A stretch of DNA of 64,000 nucleotides from Pantoea eucalypti (GCF_009646115.1 NZ_CP045720.1:1922001-1986000); one strand, 5' to 3'. Counted from the first letter of the stretch, positions 49,918 to 59,984 are shown. Numbers and translations are program-made. The notes: generated from the letters alone by a model not told the origin.

Positions 49918-51336
49918 TCAGTGAGGCTGGCGCAGCACCTGCCGTGAATCGATAATCAGACACTCACCCGGACAGGTAGATTCATCGGTGATCACTGGAT
50001 CCGCCGGCAGCGTAAAGGCCATTCCATTTTTTTCCCTGATAAAATGCGCCATCCCGGCAAATGTCCAGGACATACTCAGGCCCAGCCCCCCGAAATCATC
50101 ATACTTCCGCAACGTCGCAACCTTCGGCAGGTATTCACCGGTCAGGCGATAATAGAGTGCCCCTTTAAATGCCTTTGGCACCTGCCGGGTAATCGCCTGA
50201 TCGAGCAGGGCAAACTCTTTACGAGCCGGCACGGAATAGCCGTTGATTAAATGACTTATCGACAGTGAGGCGGCAGCGATCACGAGCAGCGCATAAAATG
50301 CATTTTTCCATTTTAATTTTTTGCTGATTTCAAACAGGCCGAGAATAAACGCACTGGTGGTAATCAGCGCACCGGCAATCAGGGTGCGGTAAGCCGCCAT
50401 GCTTTCACTGACGATCAGATTAGGCAGTGCGGCGATCAGCAATAAAACAAACATCAGATAGAATTTGTCGTTACCTGCTGCTTTAATTTTTTTCAGTCCA
50501 GACCCAATAATGATCGATGAGATGATCACCGACACCGTTTTTGCGCCGAGGTCAAAATTACATATAACGTTCTTAAGGTATTCGGTGAAAAACCATTTCA
50601 GCTTAACCGGGATGTCGTAGCTGAATGCTGAACGTGGCAACGTATGACCATAAAGCTGAACGGGCAGTACCTTTGACGCGATCAGCGCAGCGAACATACC
50701 CGCACCCAGAACCATCAGTGAGATCACTGCACGTTTCGTATCGACTTTTCTTTCTGAAAAGCAGAGGTCAAGCGCGGCAAAGAAGGTAAAGGTCATCGCT
50801 GCCGGTTGATAAAGACAGAAGGCAAGGGTCAGCAGACAGAACGCGATAAGGCGACTGGTCAAGGCCGTTTTAATGGAAAAACGGTAACTTGTTCCCGCCA
50901 GCAAAATTGCAGCGATATAGGGGAAACAGGATGCCCAGGCGATATAAACCTGGAAGGAAGGCAGCAGACAAAGCAATAGCGAAAATGTGATTCGCTGAGC
51001 CTGACTCTCAAGAAGTGCCATTTTCTGACACAGGGTATAAATGTAATACCCGGTAAAAATGAGCAGAACAATCGAGACTGAACGCAGCAGTGCCAGACGT
51101 TCTACACTCCCGACCAGAAAGGAAGCGCTGTACTGGATAATGCCATAAACCGGCCTGCCGGATAATGTGTCCCAGTTTAAAATACTGAGCCTGTCAAAAT
51201 TAGCCCAATAGAGATTCGTCCAGTCATCGGTATAGGCGTAATGCGTTAAATAAGCGGGGCTGTATGCAAGCAGAAATACTGTCGCAAAAAGCAAAAACAC
51301 CTTATTGCGGCTTATGCCGTTATCAGTGGCGAACAT
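49918..51336 (-). CDS. Gtr-type integral membrane glucosyltransferase (GtrC-like)
   Basis: 472-residue protein with at least ten hydrophobic segments, third member of a gtrABC-type set. GtrC proteins act on the periplasmic face and transfer glucose from bactoprenol phosphate to a target glycan, such as O-antigen. The N-terminal loop AYTDDWTNLYW has the acidic pair common to GT-C enzymes. The final 70 residues are soluble and contain two Cys near the end. The coding sequence is markedly more A+T-rich than neighbours. Target is unknown; gtrC genes are the serotype-specific part of such loci. Confidence 0.8.
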   Translation of the reverse strand: MFATDNGISRNKVFLLFATVFLLAYSPAYLTHYAYTDDWTNLYWANFDRLSILNWDTLSGRPVYGIIQYSASFLVGSVERLALLRSVSIVLLIFTGYYIYTLCQKMALLESQAQRITFSLLLCLLPSFQVYIAWASCFPYIAAILLAGTSYRFSIKTALTSRLIAFCLLTLAFCLYQPAAMTFTFFAALDLCFSERKVDTKRAVISLMVLGAGMFAALIASKVLPVQLYGHTLPRSAFSYDIPVKLKWFFTEYLKNVICNFDLGAKTVSVIISSIIIGSGLKKIKAAGNDKFYLMFVLLLIAALPNLIVSESMAAYRTLIAGALITTSAFILGLFEISKKLKWKNAFYALLVIAAASLSISHLINGYSVPARKEFALLDQAITRQVPKAFKGALYYRLTGEYLPKVATLRKYDDFGGLGLSMSWTFAGMAHFIREKNGMAFTLPADPVITDESTCPGECLIIDSRQVLRQPH

Positions 51337-51384
51337 CTGTCATCCTTTTTAATCTGACCATTTCTCTGAGTCTGAACGGGCCGT

Positions 51385-52335
51385 TTAGTCGGTGTCCTGA
51401 GAGGGGGTTATTTTTGTCGGTGCCACTTTTCGCAAAATATAGCGAGGCCGGTTTTTAGCTTCCATGTAGATGCGGCCAATATATTCGCCTAACACGCCAA
51501 TGCCAATAAGCTGAACGCCACCCAGAAAGAGCACGGAGACCAGAATTGAGGGATAGCCTGGCACCGGGTTACCGAACAGCAGTTTATCCGCGATCATCCA
51601 GAGACCATATAAAAAGGCCAGTGAGGCCACCAGAAAGCCCAGGTATGACCAAATCCGCAGCGGAACGGTAGAGAATGAGGTCAGACCCTCCAGCGCAAGA
51701 TTCCACAGCTTCCAGCCGCCAAATTTACTGCGGCCTGCGATCCGCTCCGTTCGCGTATATTCCACAATATCCGTCTGTCCGCCGACCCAGCTAAGAATGC
51801 CTTTCATAAAGAGATTCTTCTCAGGCAGCAATTTAATATTCTCAACGACTTCACGCGACATCAGCCGGAAATCACCGACATTCTCTTCAATCTGCGGATG
51901 GCTGATGCTGTTATGCAATTTGTAAAACCAGCGGGCTGTTTTGCGTTTGAGGTGGCCATCGGCACTGCGGTCAATCCGTTTAGCTAACACAATATCAGCC
52001 CCAGCCTGCCATTTCCGGATCATATCGGGAATAATCGCGATCGGATCCTTCAAATCCACATCTATCGGGATAACCGCATCGCCGGTTGCGGCTTCCAGTC
52101 CGGCAAACAGCGCCGGTTCTTTGCCGAAATTTCGAATAAACGACAAGCTGCGCACCAGCGGATCGCACTGGCTGAGTTGGGTAATCAGCGCATGCGTTGC
52201 GTCTGTGCTGCCATCATCAATAAATACGATCTCAATCTGCCAGGCGGCCAGTGCTTCATCTTTTCTGACCGCGTCATAGAAAATAGGGATGACATCCTCT
52301 TCATTGAATACCGGTACCACCAGAGAGATTTTCAT
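51385..52335 (-). CDS. gtrB: Bactoprenol glucosyl transferase GtrB
   Basis: Transfers glucose from UDP-glucose to undecaprenyl phosphate on the cytoplasmic side. GT2 fold with [10 protein letters not shown] at the start, FIDDGSTD, and DVDLKDP as the metal motif. Two C-terminal membrane segments at about 235-260 and 270-295. Start at 52335 gives 316 residues; an upstream frame to 52380 lacks support. It overlaps gtrA by one base (TAATG). Confidence 0.92.
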   Translation of the reverse strand: MKISLVVPVFNEEDVIPIFYDAVRKDEALAAWQIEIVFIDDGSTDATHALITQLSQCDPLVRSLSFIRNFGKEPALFAGLEAATGDAVIPIDVDLKDPIAIIPDMIRKWQAGADIVLAKRIDRSADGHLKRKTARWFYKLHNSISHPQIEENVGDFRLMSREVVENIKLLPEKNLFMKGILSWVGGQTDIVEYTRTERIAGRSKFGGWKLWNLALEGLTSFSTVPLRIWSYLGFLVASLAFLYGLWMIADKLLFGNPVPGYPSILVSVLFLGGVQLIGIGVLGEYIGRIYMEAKNRPRYILRKVAPTKITPSQDTD

Positions 52336-52691
52336 TATTCTCCTTTGAAAACAATAAAGCGGGAAAAAAGAAAGCCACACGCCAGACTGATAGCCGAGGA
52401 GGCGATCAGCGTAATAAGGGGATAGAAGCCAAAATGGTCAGCCAGATAACCTACGCTGAAAGCCATCGCACCCATAAAAACGACGTAAATAAGATAACGC
52501 CAGGCCGTTGCCTGCTGCTCAAAGGTCCAGCGCGCATTAACGAAAAAAGAGAAGGTAACGGCCAGGCTAAAAGCAATCAGGTTAGCGGTCGACTGGAATA
52601 ATCCAAGGCTGAGGCAGATAAAAAAAGTCACCCAATGGATCAGGGTATTTACCAGGCCCACAGTCAGATATTTTGCGAAGAAAGTCAGCAT
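52335..52691 (-). CDS. gtrA: Bactoprenol-linked glucose flippase GtrA
   Basis: 118-residue membrane protein with four helices, GtrA/DPMS family. Thought to flip bactoprenol-phosphate-glucose to the periplasm. It starts [20 protein letters not shown] and has the family motif FFVNARWTF. First gene of gtrABC; no integrase or att site is seen beside it. Confidence 0.93.
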   Translation of the reverse strand: MLTFFAKYLTVGLVNTLIHWVTFFICLSLGLFQSTANLIAFSLAVTFSFFVNARWTFEQQATAWRYLIYVVFMGAMAFSVGYLADHFGFYPLITLIASSAISLACGFLFSRFIVFKGE

Positions 52692-52920
52692 ATTATAATC
52701 AATTCTACTCAGTTGAGAAAAATATACAGCAATCAGTCTCTAATCAACAGTCTGGTACTGACAAAAGCTGACAACCAGCGATCGATACCGGAATCCAGCC
52801 GGTCAGTACAAAACTCCGGCATACACGCTTAAGCTGTCAACTTTTCCTGACAGATCCCTTTCTACCGGCGCATCACTTAGCGTAATATTCATTTATCTGA
52901 ACCTGATTAAGGCGAACGCA

Positions 52921-54486
52921 ATGCGTCTGGAAGTGTTCTGTCAGGACCGCATCGGTCTGACGCGTGAACTGCTCGATCTGCTGGTGGCACGCAACATTGA
53001 TTTACGCGGTATCGAAATTACGGCGCTTGGCCGCATCTACCTGAATTTTTCGGCACTGGAATTTGACGCTTTCAGTAATCTGATGGCAGAAATCCGGCGT
53101 ACACCGGGCGTAACAGATGTGCGCACGGTAACGTACATGCCTTCGGAGCGTGAACATCGCGCGCTGAGTGCCTTACTGGTGGCCATGCCAGATCCGGTTT
53201 TCTCCATCGATCTGAAAAGCAAGGTGGAACTGGCTAATCCGGCGGCACAAAACCTGTTTAATCTTGATGAAGAGAAAATGCGCAATTTCAGCGCCGGCAA
53301 CCTGATTAATGGCTTTAACTTCATGCGCTGGCTGGAAAGCGATCGGGTTGAGGCGCAGGCGCAGCATGTCGTCATTGAAGGGCGCGATTTTCTGATGGAA
53401 GCGCGTCCTATTTATCTGCCGGGTGAAGAGGGCCAGAACGACAGGCCGGTCGGGGCGATGGTGATGTTGAAGTCAACCGCTCGCATGGGCCGTCAGTTAC
53501 AGAATCTGGTGGTCACCGACGAATCCGAGTTTGACCATATCATTGCCGTCACGCCGAAGATGCGTCAGGTGGTCGATCAGGCGCGCAAACTGGCGATGCT
53601 GGATGCGCCGTTACTGATTGTCGGCGATACCGGCACCGGGAAAGATATGCTGGCACGCGCCTGCCATCTGCGCAGCGCCCGTGGGAAAAATCCTTTCCTG
53701 GCGCTGAACTGTGCCTCATTACCCGACGACGTTGCGGAAAGCGAGCTGTTTGGTCATGCCGCCGGTGCCTATCCGAATGCGCTGGAAGGCAAGAAGGGCT
53801 TTTTTGAGCAGGCCAATGGTGGCTCGGTATTGCTGGATGAGATTGGCGAGATGTCGCCGAGAATGCAGACCAAGCTGCTGCGTTTTCTCAATGATGGCAC
53901 CTTCCGCCGCGTCGGTGAAGAGCATGAAGTCCATGTTAATGTGCGCGTAATCTGCGCTACGCAGAAGAACCTGATTGAACTGGTGCAACGCGGTGAGTTT
54001 CGCGAAGATCTTTTTTACCGGCTCAATGTGCTGACGCTGCAACTGCCCCCGCTGCGCGATCGACCGCAGGATATCCTGCCACTGACCGAGATGTTTGTGG
54101 CCCGCTTTGCGGATGAGCAGGGGATGGCCCGGCCGCGACTCTCGCCACAGCTCATTGCATTTCTGACGCGCTACGCCTGGCCAGGCAATGTGCGTCAGTT
54201 AAAAAATGCGTTGTATCGCGCGTTAACCCAGCTGGAAGGATATGAACTGCGACCGCAGGATATTGTGTTGCCTGAACAGACACTGGATGTATCGCTGGGC
54301 GATGAAGCACTGGAAGGAACGCTGGATCAGATTACCAGCCGTTTTGAGCGGTCAATTCTGACGCGGCTTTATCTCTCCTATCCCAGCACCCGCAAACTGG
54401 CAAAACGTCTGGGTGTTTCCCATACCGCGATTGCCAACAAGCTGCGTGAATATGGTCTGGGGCAGAAGCGCACCGAAAGCGAATGA
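52921..54486 (+). CDS. tyrR: Aromatic amino acid regulator TyrR
   Basis: Represses or activates genes for aromatic amino acid synthesis and transport using Tyr, Phe or Trp; in plant-associated relatives it also controls ipdC. ACT domain at about 1-70, PAS at about 80-190, AAA+ from about 205 (Walker A GDTGTGKD at 235-242) and C-terminal helix-turn-helix (STRKLAKRLGVSHTAIANKL). Unlike E. coli TyrR, where the GAFTGA region is deleted, this protein has GHAAGAYPNALEGKKGFF at about 278-295. 521 residues against 513 in E. coli. Confidence 0.95.
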   Translation: MRLEVFCQDRIGLTRELLDLLVARNIDLRGIEITALGRIYLNFSALEFDAFSNLMAEIRRTPGVTDVRTVTYMPSEREHRALSALLVAMPDPVFSIDLKSKVELANPAAQNLFNLDEEKMRNFSAGNLINGFNFMRWLESDRVEAQAQHVVIEGRDFLMEARPIYLPGEEGQNDRPVGAMVMLKSTARMGRQLQNLVVTDESEFDHIIAVTPKMRQVVDQARKLAMLDAPLLIVGDTGTGKDMLARACHLRSARGKNPFLALNCASLPDDVAESELFGHAAGAYPNALEGKKGFFEQANGGSVLLDEIGEMSPRMQTKLLRFLNDGTFRRVGEEHEVHVNVRVICATQKNLIELVQRGEFREDLFYRLNVLTLQLPPLRDRPQDILPLTEMFVARFADEQGMARPRLSPQLIAFLTRYAWPGNVRQLKNALYRALTQLEGYELRPQDIVLPEQTLDVSLGDEALEGTLDQITSRFERSILTRLYLSYPSTRKLAKRLGVSHTAIANKLREYGLGQKRTESE

Positions 54487-54505
54487 TCGGTAAGCAGAAA
54501 GCAGG

Positions 54506-54536
54506 AAGCGGATAACCAGGTTATCCGCTTTTTTTA
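54506..54536. terminator. tyrR/tpx terminator
   Basis: AAGCGGATAAC and GTTATCCGCTT form a perfect stem with seven T residues on the plus side. The tpx stop follows at once, so it mainly ends tyrR. Confidence 0.85.
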
Positions 54537-55040
54537 TTACTTCAGCGCGGCCAGGGCAGCGTCGTAATCAGGCTCAGTGGTGATTTCATCAACCAGCTGG
54601 CTGTAAATCACTTTATCGTTCTCATCCAGAATGATCACCGCACGTGCGGTCAGGCCTTCCAGCGCACCATCAGCAATTTCTACACCATACTCATACTTAA
54701 ATTCTGAGCCGCGCAGCGTCGACAGCGTCACCACATTGCTCAGGTTTTCCGCGCCACAGAAACGCGACTGGGCAAAAGGCAGATCGGCAGAGATGCATAA
54801 CACCACGGCGTTATTCAGCTCGCTTGCCGCCTGGTTGAATTTGCGCACTGATGAGGCACAGACACCGGTATCAACGCTTGGGAAAATGTTCAGAATTTTG
54901 CGTTTTCCTGCATACTCAGAGAGCGCAACGTTAACCAGGTTCTTTGCTACCAGCGTGAAAGGCTTAGCTTTATCGCCAGCCTGTGGAAACTGACCTGCAA
55001 CCGGAACGGCATTACCCTGAAAATGAACAGTCTGAGACAT
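54537..55040 (-). CDS. tpx: Thiol peroxidase
   Basis: Atypical 2-Cys peroxiredoxin of the periplasm/cytoplasm that reduces hydroperoxides using thioredoxin. Peroxidatic Cys61 ([13 protein letters not shown]) and resolving Cys95 (SRFCGAE) are at the E. coli positions. 167 residues. Convergent with tyrR, divergent from ycjG. Confidence 0.97.
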   Translation of the reverse strand: MSQTVHFQGNAVPVAGQFPQAGDKAKPFTLVAKNLVNVALSEYAGKRKILNIFPSVDTGVCASSVRKFNQAASELNNAVVLCISADLPFAQSRFCGAENLSNVVTLSTLRGSEFKYEYGVEIADGALEGLTARAVIILDENDKVIYSQLVDEITTEPDYDAALAALK

Positions 55041-55186
55041 AGTGATTCCTTTTGATGATAAAAAAGATCTGACACAAAACGGCTAAAGATAGCCGTTGTT
55101 TATGACATAAATGTTAAGGGTTTACGAGTTCAATTGTGGAATTTAACGTGGCGGTCTGCCACTGCGTCACACTTTGTGGAGTGTAA

Positions 55187-56248
55187 ATGAGAACGGTAAA
55201 AAGTTATCCCGAAGCCTGGCCGTTGCATACGCCGTTTGTCATTGCCCGTGGAACCCGGACCGAAGTCAAAGTGGTGGTGGTTGAAATTGAGGAAGATGGC
55301 GTAAAAGGCGTCGGTGAAGCGACGCCCTATGCGCGCTATGGTGAAAGCGAAGCATCGGTGCTGGCGCAGATCGCCACGTTGCTGCCCGCGCTGCAAGAGG
55401 GCATGACGCGCGAGGCATTACAACAGGCGCTGCCTGCCGGGGCGGCGCGCAACGCCATCGACAGTGCACTGTGGGATCTCGCCGCACATCAGCAGCAGCG
55501 CAGCCTCTGGGCGCTTAGCGGTGTGACTGCGCCTGCTGATGTCGTGACCGCGCAGACCGTCAGCATTGATACCCCTGAGGCGATGGCCAGCAGCGCACTC
55601 GCACTGTGGCAGCATGGTGCAACACTGCTGAAAATTAAGCTGGATAACAATTTTATTACTGAACGGCTGATGGCCATCCGCGCCGCCGTACCGGAAGCAA
55701 CCCTGATTGTGGATGCAAATGAGTCCTGGTACGCTGAAGGCCTGGCGGCACGCTGTCAGCTGCTGGCAGACATTGATGTGGCGATGCTGGAACAGCCTTT
55801 ACCTGCAGGTGAAGATGCGGCACTGGAGAACTTTATTCACCCGTTGCCCATTTGTGCCGATGAGAGCTGTCATACACGTGAAAGCCTGGCCGCGCTGCGA
55901 GGCCGTTATGAGATGGTCAACATCAAGCTGGATAAAACGGGCGGTCTGACCGAGGCGCTGGCGCTTGCCGATGCCGCGCAGCAGCAGGGCTTTGCGGTAA
56001 TGCTGGGCTGCATGCTCTGCACCTCGCGGGCGATACGTGCTGCGCTACCGCTGGTGCCGCAGACCCGTTTCGCCGATCTTGATGGGCCGACCTGGCTGGC
56101 GGTGGATGCAGAACCGGCGATCACCGTGCGCAGCGGTCGGCTGATTATTGCTGCCAGCGCAGCAAACTACCCATCATCTCAAGATAGGTCTCCGTGGCTT
56201 CATCCACGGAAATCACCGGCATCTCAGCGGTCACGCAGGGCAGACTGA
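55187..56248 (+). CDS. ycjG: L-Ala-D/L-Glu epimerase YcjG, C-terminally extended
   Basis: Enolase-superfamily enzyme that epimerises L-Ala-D-Glu from recycled murein peptides. Active-site elements are visible: LLKIKLD with the acid/base Lys, metal ligands in VDANESW, LEQPL and CADESC, and the second Lys in IKLDKTGG. The usual end is near DGPTWLAVDAEPAITVRSGRL, about residue 322 as in the 321-residue E. coli enzyme. About 30 Arg/Ser-rich residues then follow, encoded on the strand opposite the end of mpaA. Convergent overlap is 104 bases. Confidence 0.93.
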   Translation: MRTVKSYPEAWPLHTPFVIARGTRTEVKVVVVEIEEDGVKGVGEATPYARYGESEASVLAQIATLLPALQEGMTREALQQALPAGAARNAIDSALWDLAAHQQQRSLWALSGVTAPADVVTAQTVSIDTPEAMASSALALWQHGATLLKIKLDNNFITERLMAIRAAVPEATLIVDANESWYAEGLAARCQLLADIDVAMLEQPLPAGEDAALENFIHPLPICADESCHTRESLAALRGRYEMVNIKLDKTGGLTEALALADAAQQQGFAVMLGCMLCTSRAIRAALPLVPQTRFADLDGPTWLAVDAEPAITVRSGRLIIAASAANYPSSQDRSPWLHPRKSPASQRSRRAD

Positions 56249-56852
56249 GATCGTAACACCAGCTGCCGAATGAGCCAGGCGTGTCATATCCCACGCTGCT
56301 GACGCGAGGAAGGCCGGTTTGGCTGGCCAGCCAGCCGCCAATCTCCACCTGATGCGGGTCGTCAATACAGCCCAGCGGCTCATGCCAGGAAACGATCCAG
56401 GCTGGCTTAAGTTGATGTATCAGGGCACAGAGCGCCAGTGTTTCCGGTTCAGAACCCGGATGCGTGCCGGTTGAGAGCGTGACATCCCGCGCATCGGCAG
56501 CGCTGTTCCAGCGATAAACGGTCTCTCCGGGCTGCCAGTTCGCTGCCGGGAAGTTGCGGTTGAGATCGACGCCATTTGCGTTAGCGCGCAGGCCAAGCTG
56601 ACAGCCATCAGGATTGACTGCCAGCACCACGTGGTGCCGACGCATGCCATCGGGCAGTGTCCGTAACGCAGCAGAAAGGGTGGCGATGGCCGCATTTTCA
56701 TCACCGTGTGTGCCAGCCAGAATCAGACCGCTGTCGGGGTCACCCAGTGGCGCTGGAAACCACAGCAGCGGCGCGCCCAGCACGGAGCGGCCATACTGCT
56801 GATACGAAACGTCAAGTTTGCCGCGAAGGGGACGCGGATGAAGTGGCGACAT
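56145..56852 (-). CDS. mpaA: Murein peptide amidase A
   Basis: Cytoplasmic zinc carboxypeptidase (M14) that removes meso-diaminopimelate from L-Ala-D-Glu-mDap during murein recycling. Zinc ligands His49 and Glu52 are in AGTHGDENAA, with the third His in VSWHEP and the catalytic Glu in VTAEMP. 235 residues, slightly shorter than E. coli MpaA (242). Works with YcjG and MppA, both adjacent. Confidence 0.95.
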   Translation of the reverse strand: MSPLHPRPLRGKLDVSYQQYGRSVLGAPLLWFPAPLGDPDSGLILAGTHGDENAAIATLSAALRTLPDGMRRHHVVLAVNPDGCQLGLRANANGVDLNRNFPAANWQPGETVYRWNSAADARDVTLSTGTHPGSEPETLALCALIHQLKPAWIVSWHEPLGCIDDPHQVEIGGWLASQTGLPRVSSVGYDTPGSFGSWCYDLSLPCVTAEMPVISVDEATETYLEMMGSLLRWQQ

Positions 56853-57004
56853 ACAGATTTCCTCAAAGGGTTTTACTCAAAGTAGCGGAAAAGCCGTGTG
56901 CGGAAAATAGCTATTTATCTGTCAGCCATTTGCGATAAAGTGCCCTGCACAAGCTACATCGGCAACAGACTGATGCAGCACTTCTTTGGGGTAAAGGAGT
57001 GATA

Positions 57005-58624
57005 ATGGTTAAGACCTTTCGTATGACGCTGGCAGCAATCAGTCTGAGCAGCATCCTCACACCCGCCATTGCGGCGAATCTACCCGCTGGCGCGCAGCTG
57101 GCCGAACAGCAGCAGATCGTTCGCCATATTAAAGATGAACCCGCTTCACTTGATCCGCTTAAAGCGGTAGGGCTGCCTGAAATTCAGGTGATTCGCGATC
57201 TGTTTGAAGGTCTGACAAATCAGGATGCTCAGGGCAAAATCGTGCCGGGCGTGGCACAGAGCTGGAGCAGCAGCGACAACAAAACCTGGGTCTTCACCCT
57301 GCGCAATAACGCGCGCTGGTCAAACGGCGAACCGGTCACGGCGCAGGATTTTGTCTACAGCTGGCAGCGGCTGGTCGATCCCAAAAACAGCTCAGGCTCT
57401 GCCGGGTTTGCGGGGTTAAGCGGTATTGAAAATGCGGCAGCGATTACCAAAGGCGAAATGACCCCCGATAAACTGGGAGTGACTGCCCAGAGCAAAACCC
57501 AGCTGAAAGTGACGCTTGATCGTCCTGTGCCGTGGTTCCCGGCGCTGGTGGCTAACGTGGCGCTCTTTCCGGTGCCGCAAATAGTCATTGCCCAGCAACG
57601 TGACAGCTGGACGGCACCCGGCAAACTGGTCGGTAACGGTGCCTATCAGCTCAGCGAGCGGGTAGTGAACGAGAAAATCGTCCTGACCCGTAATCCTCAT
57701 TACTGGGATGATGCACATTCGGTGCTGACGAAAGTGACCTTTGTGCCAATCAATGAAGAGTCGAGCGCGACTAAACGTTATCGTGCCAACGACATTGATA
57801 TCACCGAATCTTTCCCTAAGAACATGTATGCGCTATTAAAGAAAACGTTGCCGGGAGAGGTCTACACACCTGACCAGTTAGGCACCTATTACTATGCGTT
57901 TAACACGCAGAAAGGACCAACTGCCGATGTGCGGGTTCGCAAAGCACTGTCCTGGTCTATCGACCGAAACGTCATTGCTGACAAAGTGCTGGGCACCGGT
58001 GAGAAACCGGCGTGGCACTTTACGCCAGATGTGACAGCAGGCTTTAAGCCACTGCCCACGTTCATGCAACAGCACGATCAGAACGCCCTGAATGCGCAGG
58101 CCAAATCGCTGCTTGCCGCCGCCGGTTACGGTCCGGGTAAACCGCTGAAGCTCAAACTGCTCTACAACACCTCTGAGAGCCATCAGAAGATTGCGATTGC
58201 CGTGGCCTCTATGTGGAAAAAGAACCTCGGTGTGGATGTCACACTGGAGAATCAGGAGTGGAAAACCTACATCGACAGTCGTAACAGCGGGAACTTCGAT
58301 GTGATTCGCGCCTCGTGGGTGGGAGACTACAATGAGCCCTCCACCTTCCTGAATCTGCTGACCTCGGGCAGCAGCAGCAATATCGCGCGCTTTAACAACG
58401 CGGATTATGATGCAGTTGTCGCTAAAGCCAGCCGTGAAACCAGCGAGCAGGCACGTAACAGCGATTACAACCGTGCCGAGCAGATCCTCGCTGAACAGGC
58501 CCCGATTGCGCCCATCTATCAGTACACGAATGGCCGACTGATTAAACCCTGGGTTAAAGGCTATCCCATCACCAACCCTGAAGATGTCGCCTACAGCCGT
58601 GAACTGTGGATTGAAAAGCACTAA
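57005..58624 (+). CDS. mppA: Periplasmic murein peptide-binding protein MppA
   Basis: Binds the murein tripeptide for uptake through the Opp permease. Signal peptide at residues 1-24 (cleavage near AIA-A). SBP_bac_5 fold with RDLFEGL and GNGAYQL. The ATG at 57005 has AAGGAG six bases upstream; a GTG at 56999 lies inside that site and is not used. 539 residues. Divergent from mpaA, forming the murein recycling cluster with ycjG. Confidence 0.94.
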   Translation: MVKTFRMTLAAISLSSILTPAIAANLPAGAQLAEQQQIVRHIKDEPASLDPLKAVGLPEIQVIRDLFEGLTNQDAQGKIVPGVAQSWSSSDNKTWVFTLRNNARWSNGEPVTAQDFVYSWQRLVDPKNSSGSAGFAGLSGIENAAAITKGEMTPDKLGVTAQSKTQLKVTLDRPVPWFPALVANVALFPVPQIVIAQQRDSWTAPGKLVGNGAYQLSERVVNEKIVLTRNPHYWDDAHSVLTKVTFVPINEESSATKRYRANDIDITESFPKNMYALLKKTLPGEVYTPDQLGTYYYAFNTQKGPTADVRVRKALSWSIDRNVIADKVLGTGEKPAWHFTPDVTAGFKPLPTFMQQHDQNALNAQAKSLLAAAGYGPGKPLKLKLLYNTSESHQKIAIAVASMWKKNLGVDVTLENQEWKTYIDSRNSGNFDVIRASWVGDYNEPSTFLNLLTSGSSSNIARFNNADYDAVVAKASRETSEQARNSDYNRAEQILAEQAPIAPIYQYTNGRLIKPWVKGYPITNPEDVAYSRELWIEKH

Positions 58625-58630
58625 GCCTGT

Positions 58631-58652
58631 GGTGGCCGGTTTCCCGGCCACC
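58631..58652 (+). terminator. mppA terminator hairpin
   Basis: GGTGGCCGG pairs with CCGGCCACC around a TTTC loop, six bases after the stop. The downstream T run is weak. Confidence 0.6.
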
Positions 58653-58742
58653 TGCTGACATCTTTCTTCACAGCCCGGAGATTGCAACTCAACGCCGTCA
58701 CGTTAGACTGTATCGTATTGATATTAATGGTGAGGGAATGTT

Positions 58743-59726
58743 GTGGACGTCATTGAAGGAAAAGCATTACAGGTTTCAGATGCCATCATTTCATGCCAGC
58801 TGGATGGCAAGGGTGGGATGATCCCGATAGCTGAAGATGAAGTTATCGAGTGTGAGCAGCCCTGCTGGCTGCATCTGAACTATACCCACAGCAAAAGCGC
58901 AGAATGGCTGCAGTCAACGCCGCAGATTCCCGATGCCGTGCGTGACGCCTTAGCGGGTGACAGCATGCGTCCCCGCGTCAGCCGGCTGGGCGACGGATTT
59001 ATGATCGTGCTGCGCAGCGTTAACCACAACACCGATGCGCGTCGCGACCAGCTGGTGGTAATGCGCGTGTTCATCAACGATAAGCTCATCGTCTCGACCC
59101 GGCGGCGTAAAGTCTCTGCCGTCGATGAAGTGCTCACCGATTTGCAAAACGGTAACGGCCCGATTGACTGCGGCAGCTGGCTGGTCGATGTCTGTGATGC
59201 CCTGACCGATCACACCAGCGAATTTATCGAAGAGTTACATGACAAAATCATTGAGCTGGAAGATGCGCTGCTTGACCAGCGGATGCCCGCGCGCGGCGAG
59301 CTGGGCCTGCTGCGCAAACAGCTGATTGTGATGCGGCGTTACATGGCACCGCAGCGCGATGTTTATGCCCGGCTGGCCAGTGAAAAACTGGGCTGGATGG
59401 ATGACAGTGAACGACGCCGGATGCAGGAAATCGCCGATCGGCTGGGACGCGGACTGGATGATCTGGATGCGGGCGTAGCGCGCACTGCGATTCTGGCTGA
59501 CGAGGTGGCCTCTGCGATGGCGGAGTCGATGAACCGCCGCACCTATACTATGTCACTGATGGCGATGATCTTCCTGCCCGCTACGTTCCTGACCGGTCTG
59601 TTTGGGGTTAATCTGGGTGGCATTCCGGGCGGTGGATGGGAGTACGGCTTCTCTATCTTCTGTCTGCTGCTCGTGGCACTGGCGGTGGGCGTCGCGGGTT
59701 ATCTGCGTAAACGGCGCTGGCTGTAA
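58743..59726 (+). CDS. zntB: Zinc transporter ZntB
   Basis: CorA-family inner-membrane metal transporter, 327 residues, same as E. coli. A long cytoplasmic domain precedes two C-terminal membrane helices; the GVN pore motif is in [12 protein letters not shown]. It starts at a GTG. In E. coli the gene works in zinc uptake or efflux depending on conditions. fnrS follows, as in E. coli. Confidence 0.95.
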   Translation: MDVIEGKALQVSDAIISCQLDGKGGMIPIAEDEVIECEQPCWLHLNYTHSKSAEWLQSTPQIPDAVRDALAGDSMRPRVSRLGDGFMIVLRSVNHNTDARRDQLVVMRVFINDKLIVSTRRRKVSAVDEVLTDLQNGNGPIDCGSWLVDVCDALTDHTSEFIEELHDKIIELEDALLDQRMPARGELGLLRKQLIVMRRYMAPQRDVYARLASEKLGWMDDSERRRMQEIADRLGRGLDDLDAGVARTAILADEVASAMAESMNRRTYTMSLMAMIFLPATFLTGLFGVNLGGIPGGGWEYGFSIFCLLLVALAVGVAGYLRKRRWL

Positions 59727-59813
59727 CGCGGAAAGGTCACATCGGCGGGGGCGTCTGATTTGAGGACGAAAATCCCGCCGGGTGGGATAAAAATCATAAT
59801 AAGAAAGCAAAAG

Positions 59814-59827
59814 CTGATCGACATCAA
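59814..59827 (+). promoter_or_regulatory. FNR site of fnrS
   Basis: CTGATCGACATCAA matches the FNR consensus TTGAT-N4-ATCAA at nine of ten positions. Its centre is about 42 bases upstream of the predicted fnrS start, the class II activator position. Confidence 0.85.
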
Positions 59828-59862
59828 GAACCTAATGCCGCTGCTGACGCAAACTCTTTCCC

Positions 59863-59984
59863 GCAGGTGAATGCAACGTCAAGCGATGGGCGTTGCGCTC
59901 CATATTGTCTTACTTCCATATTTAGAATTATTGCATAGCACAATTAATTCAAAACATGCCGGCCCGTGTGCCGGCTTTTTTTTT
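59863..59984 (+). ncRNA. fnrS: Anaerobically induced small RNA FnrS
   Basis: The first 60 or so bases, beginning GCAGGTGAATGCAACGTCAA and continuing GCGATGGGCGTTGCGCTCCA, are practically identical to E. coli FnrS, including both seed regions. The 3' part diverges but keeps a GCCGGC/GCCGGC terminator with nine T residues. About 122 nucleotides. Hfq-dependent repressor of aerobic metabolism mRNAs in E. coli. Same place, just after zntB. Confidence 0.94.

Noticed and set aside
49918..52920. gtrABC as part of a prophage
   Set aside because: No integrase, att repeat, tRNA or other phage gene nearby.
57878..58687. 269-codon minus-strand frame opposite mppA
   Set aside because: Shadow of mppA; long only because of codon bias in the real gene.
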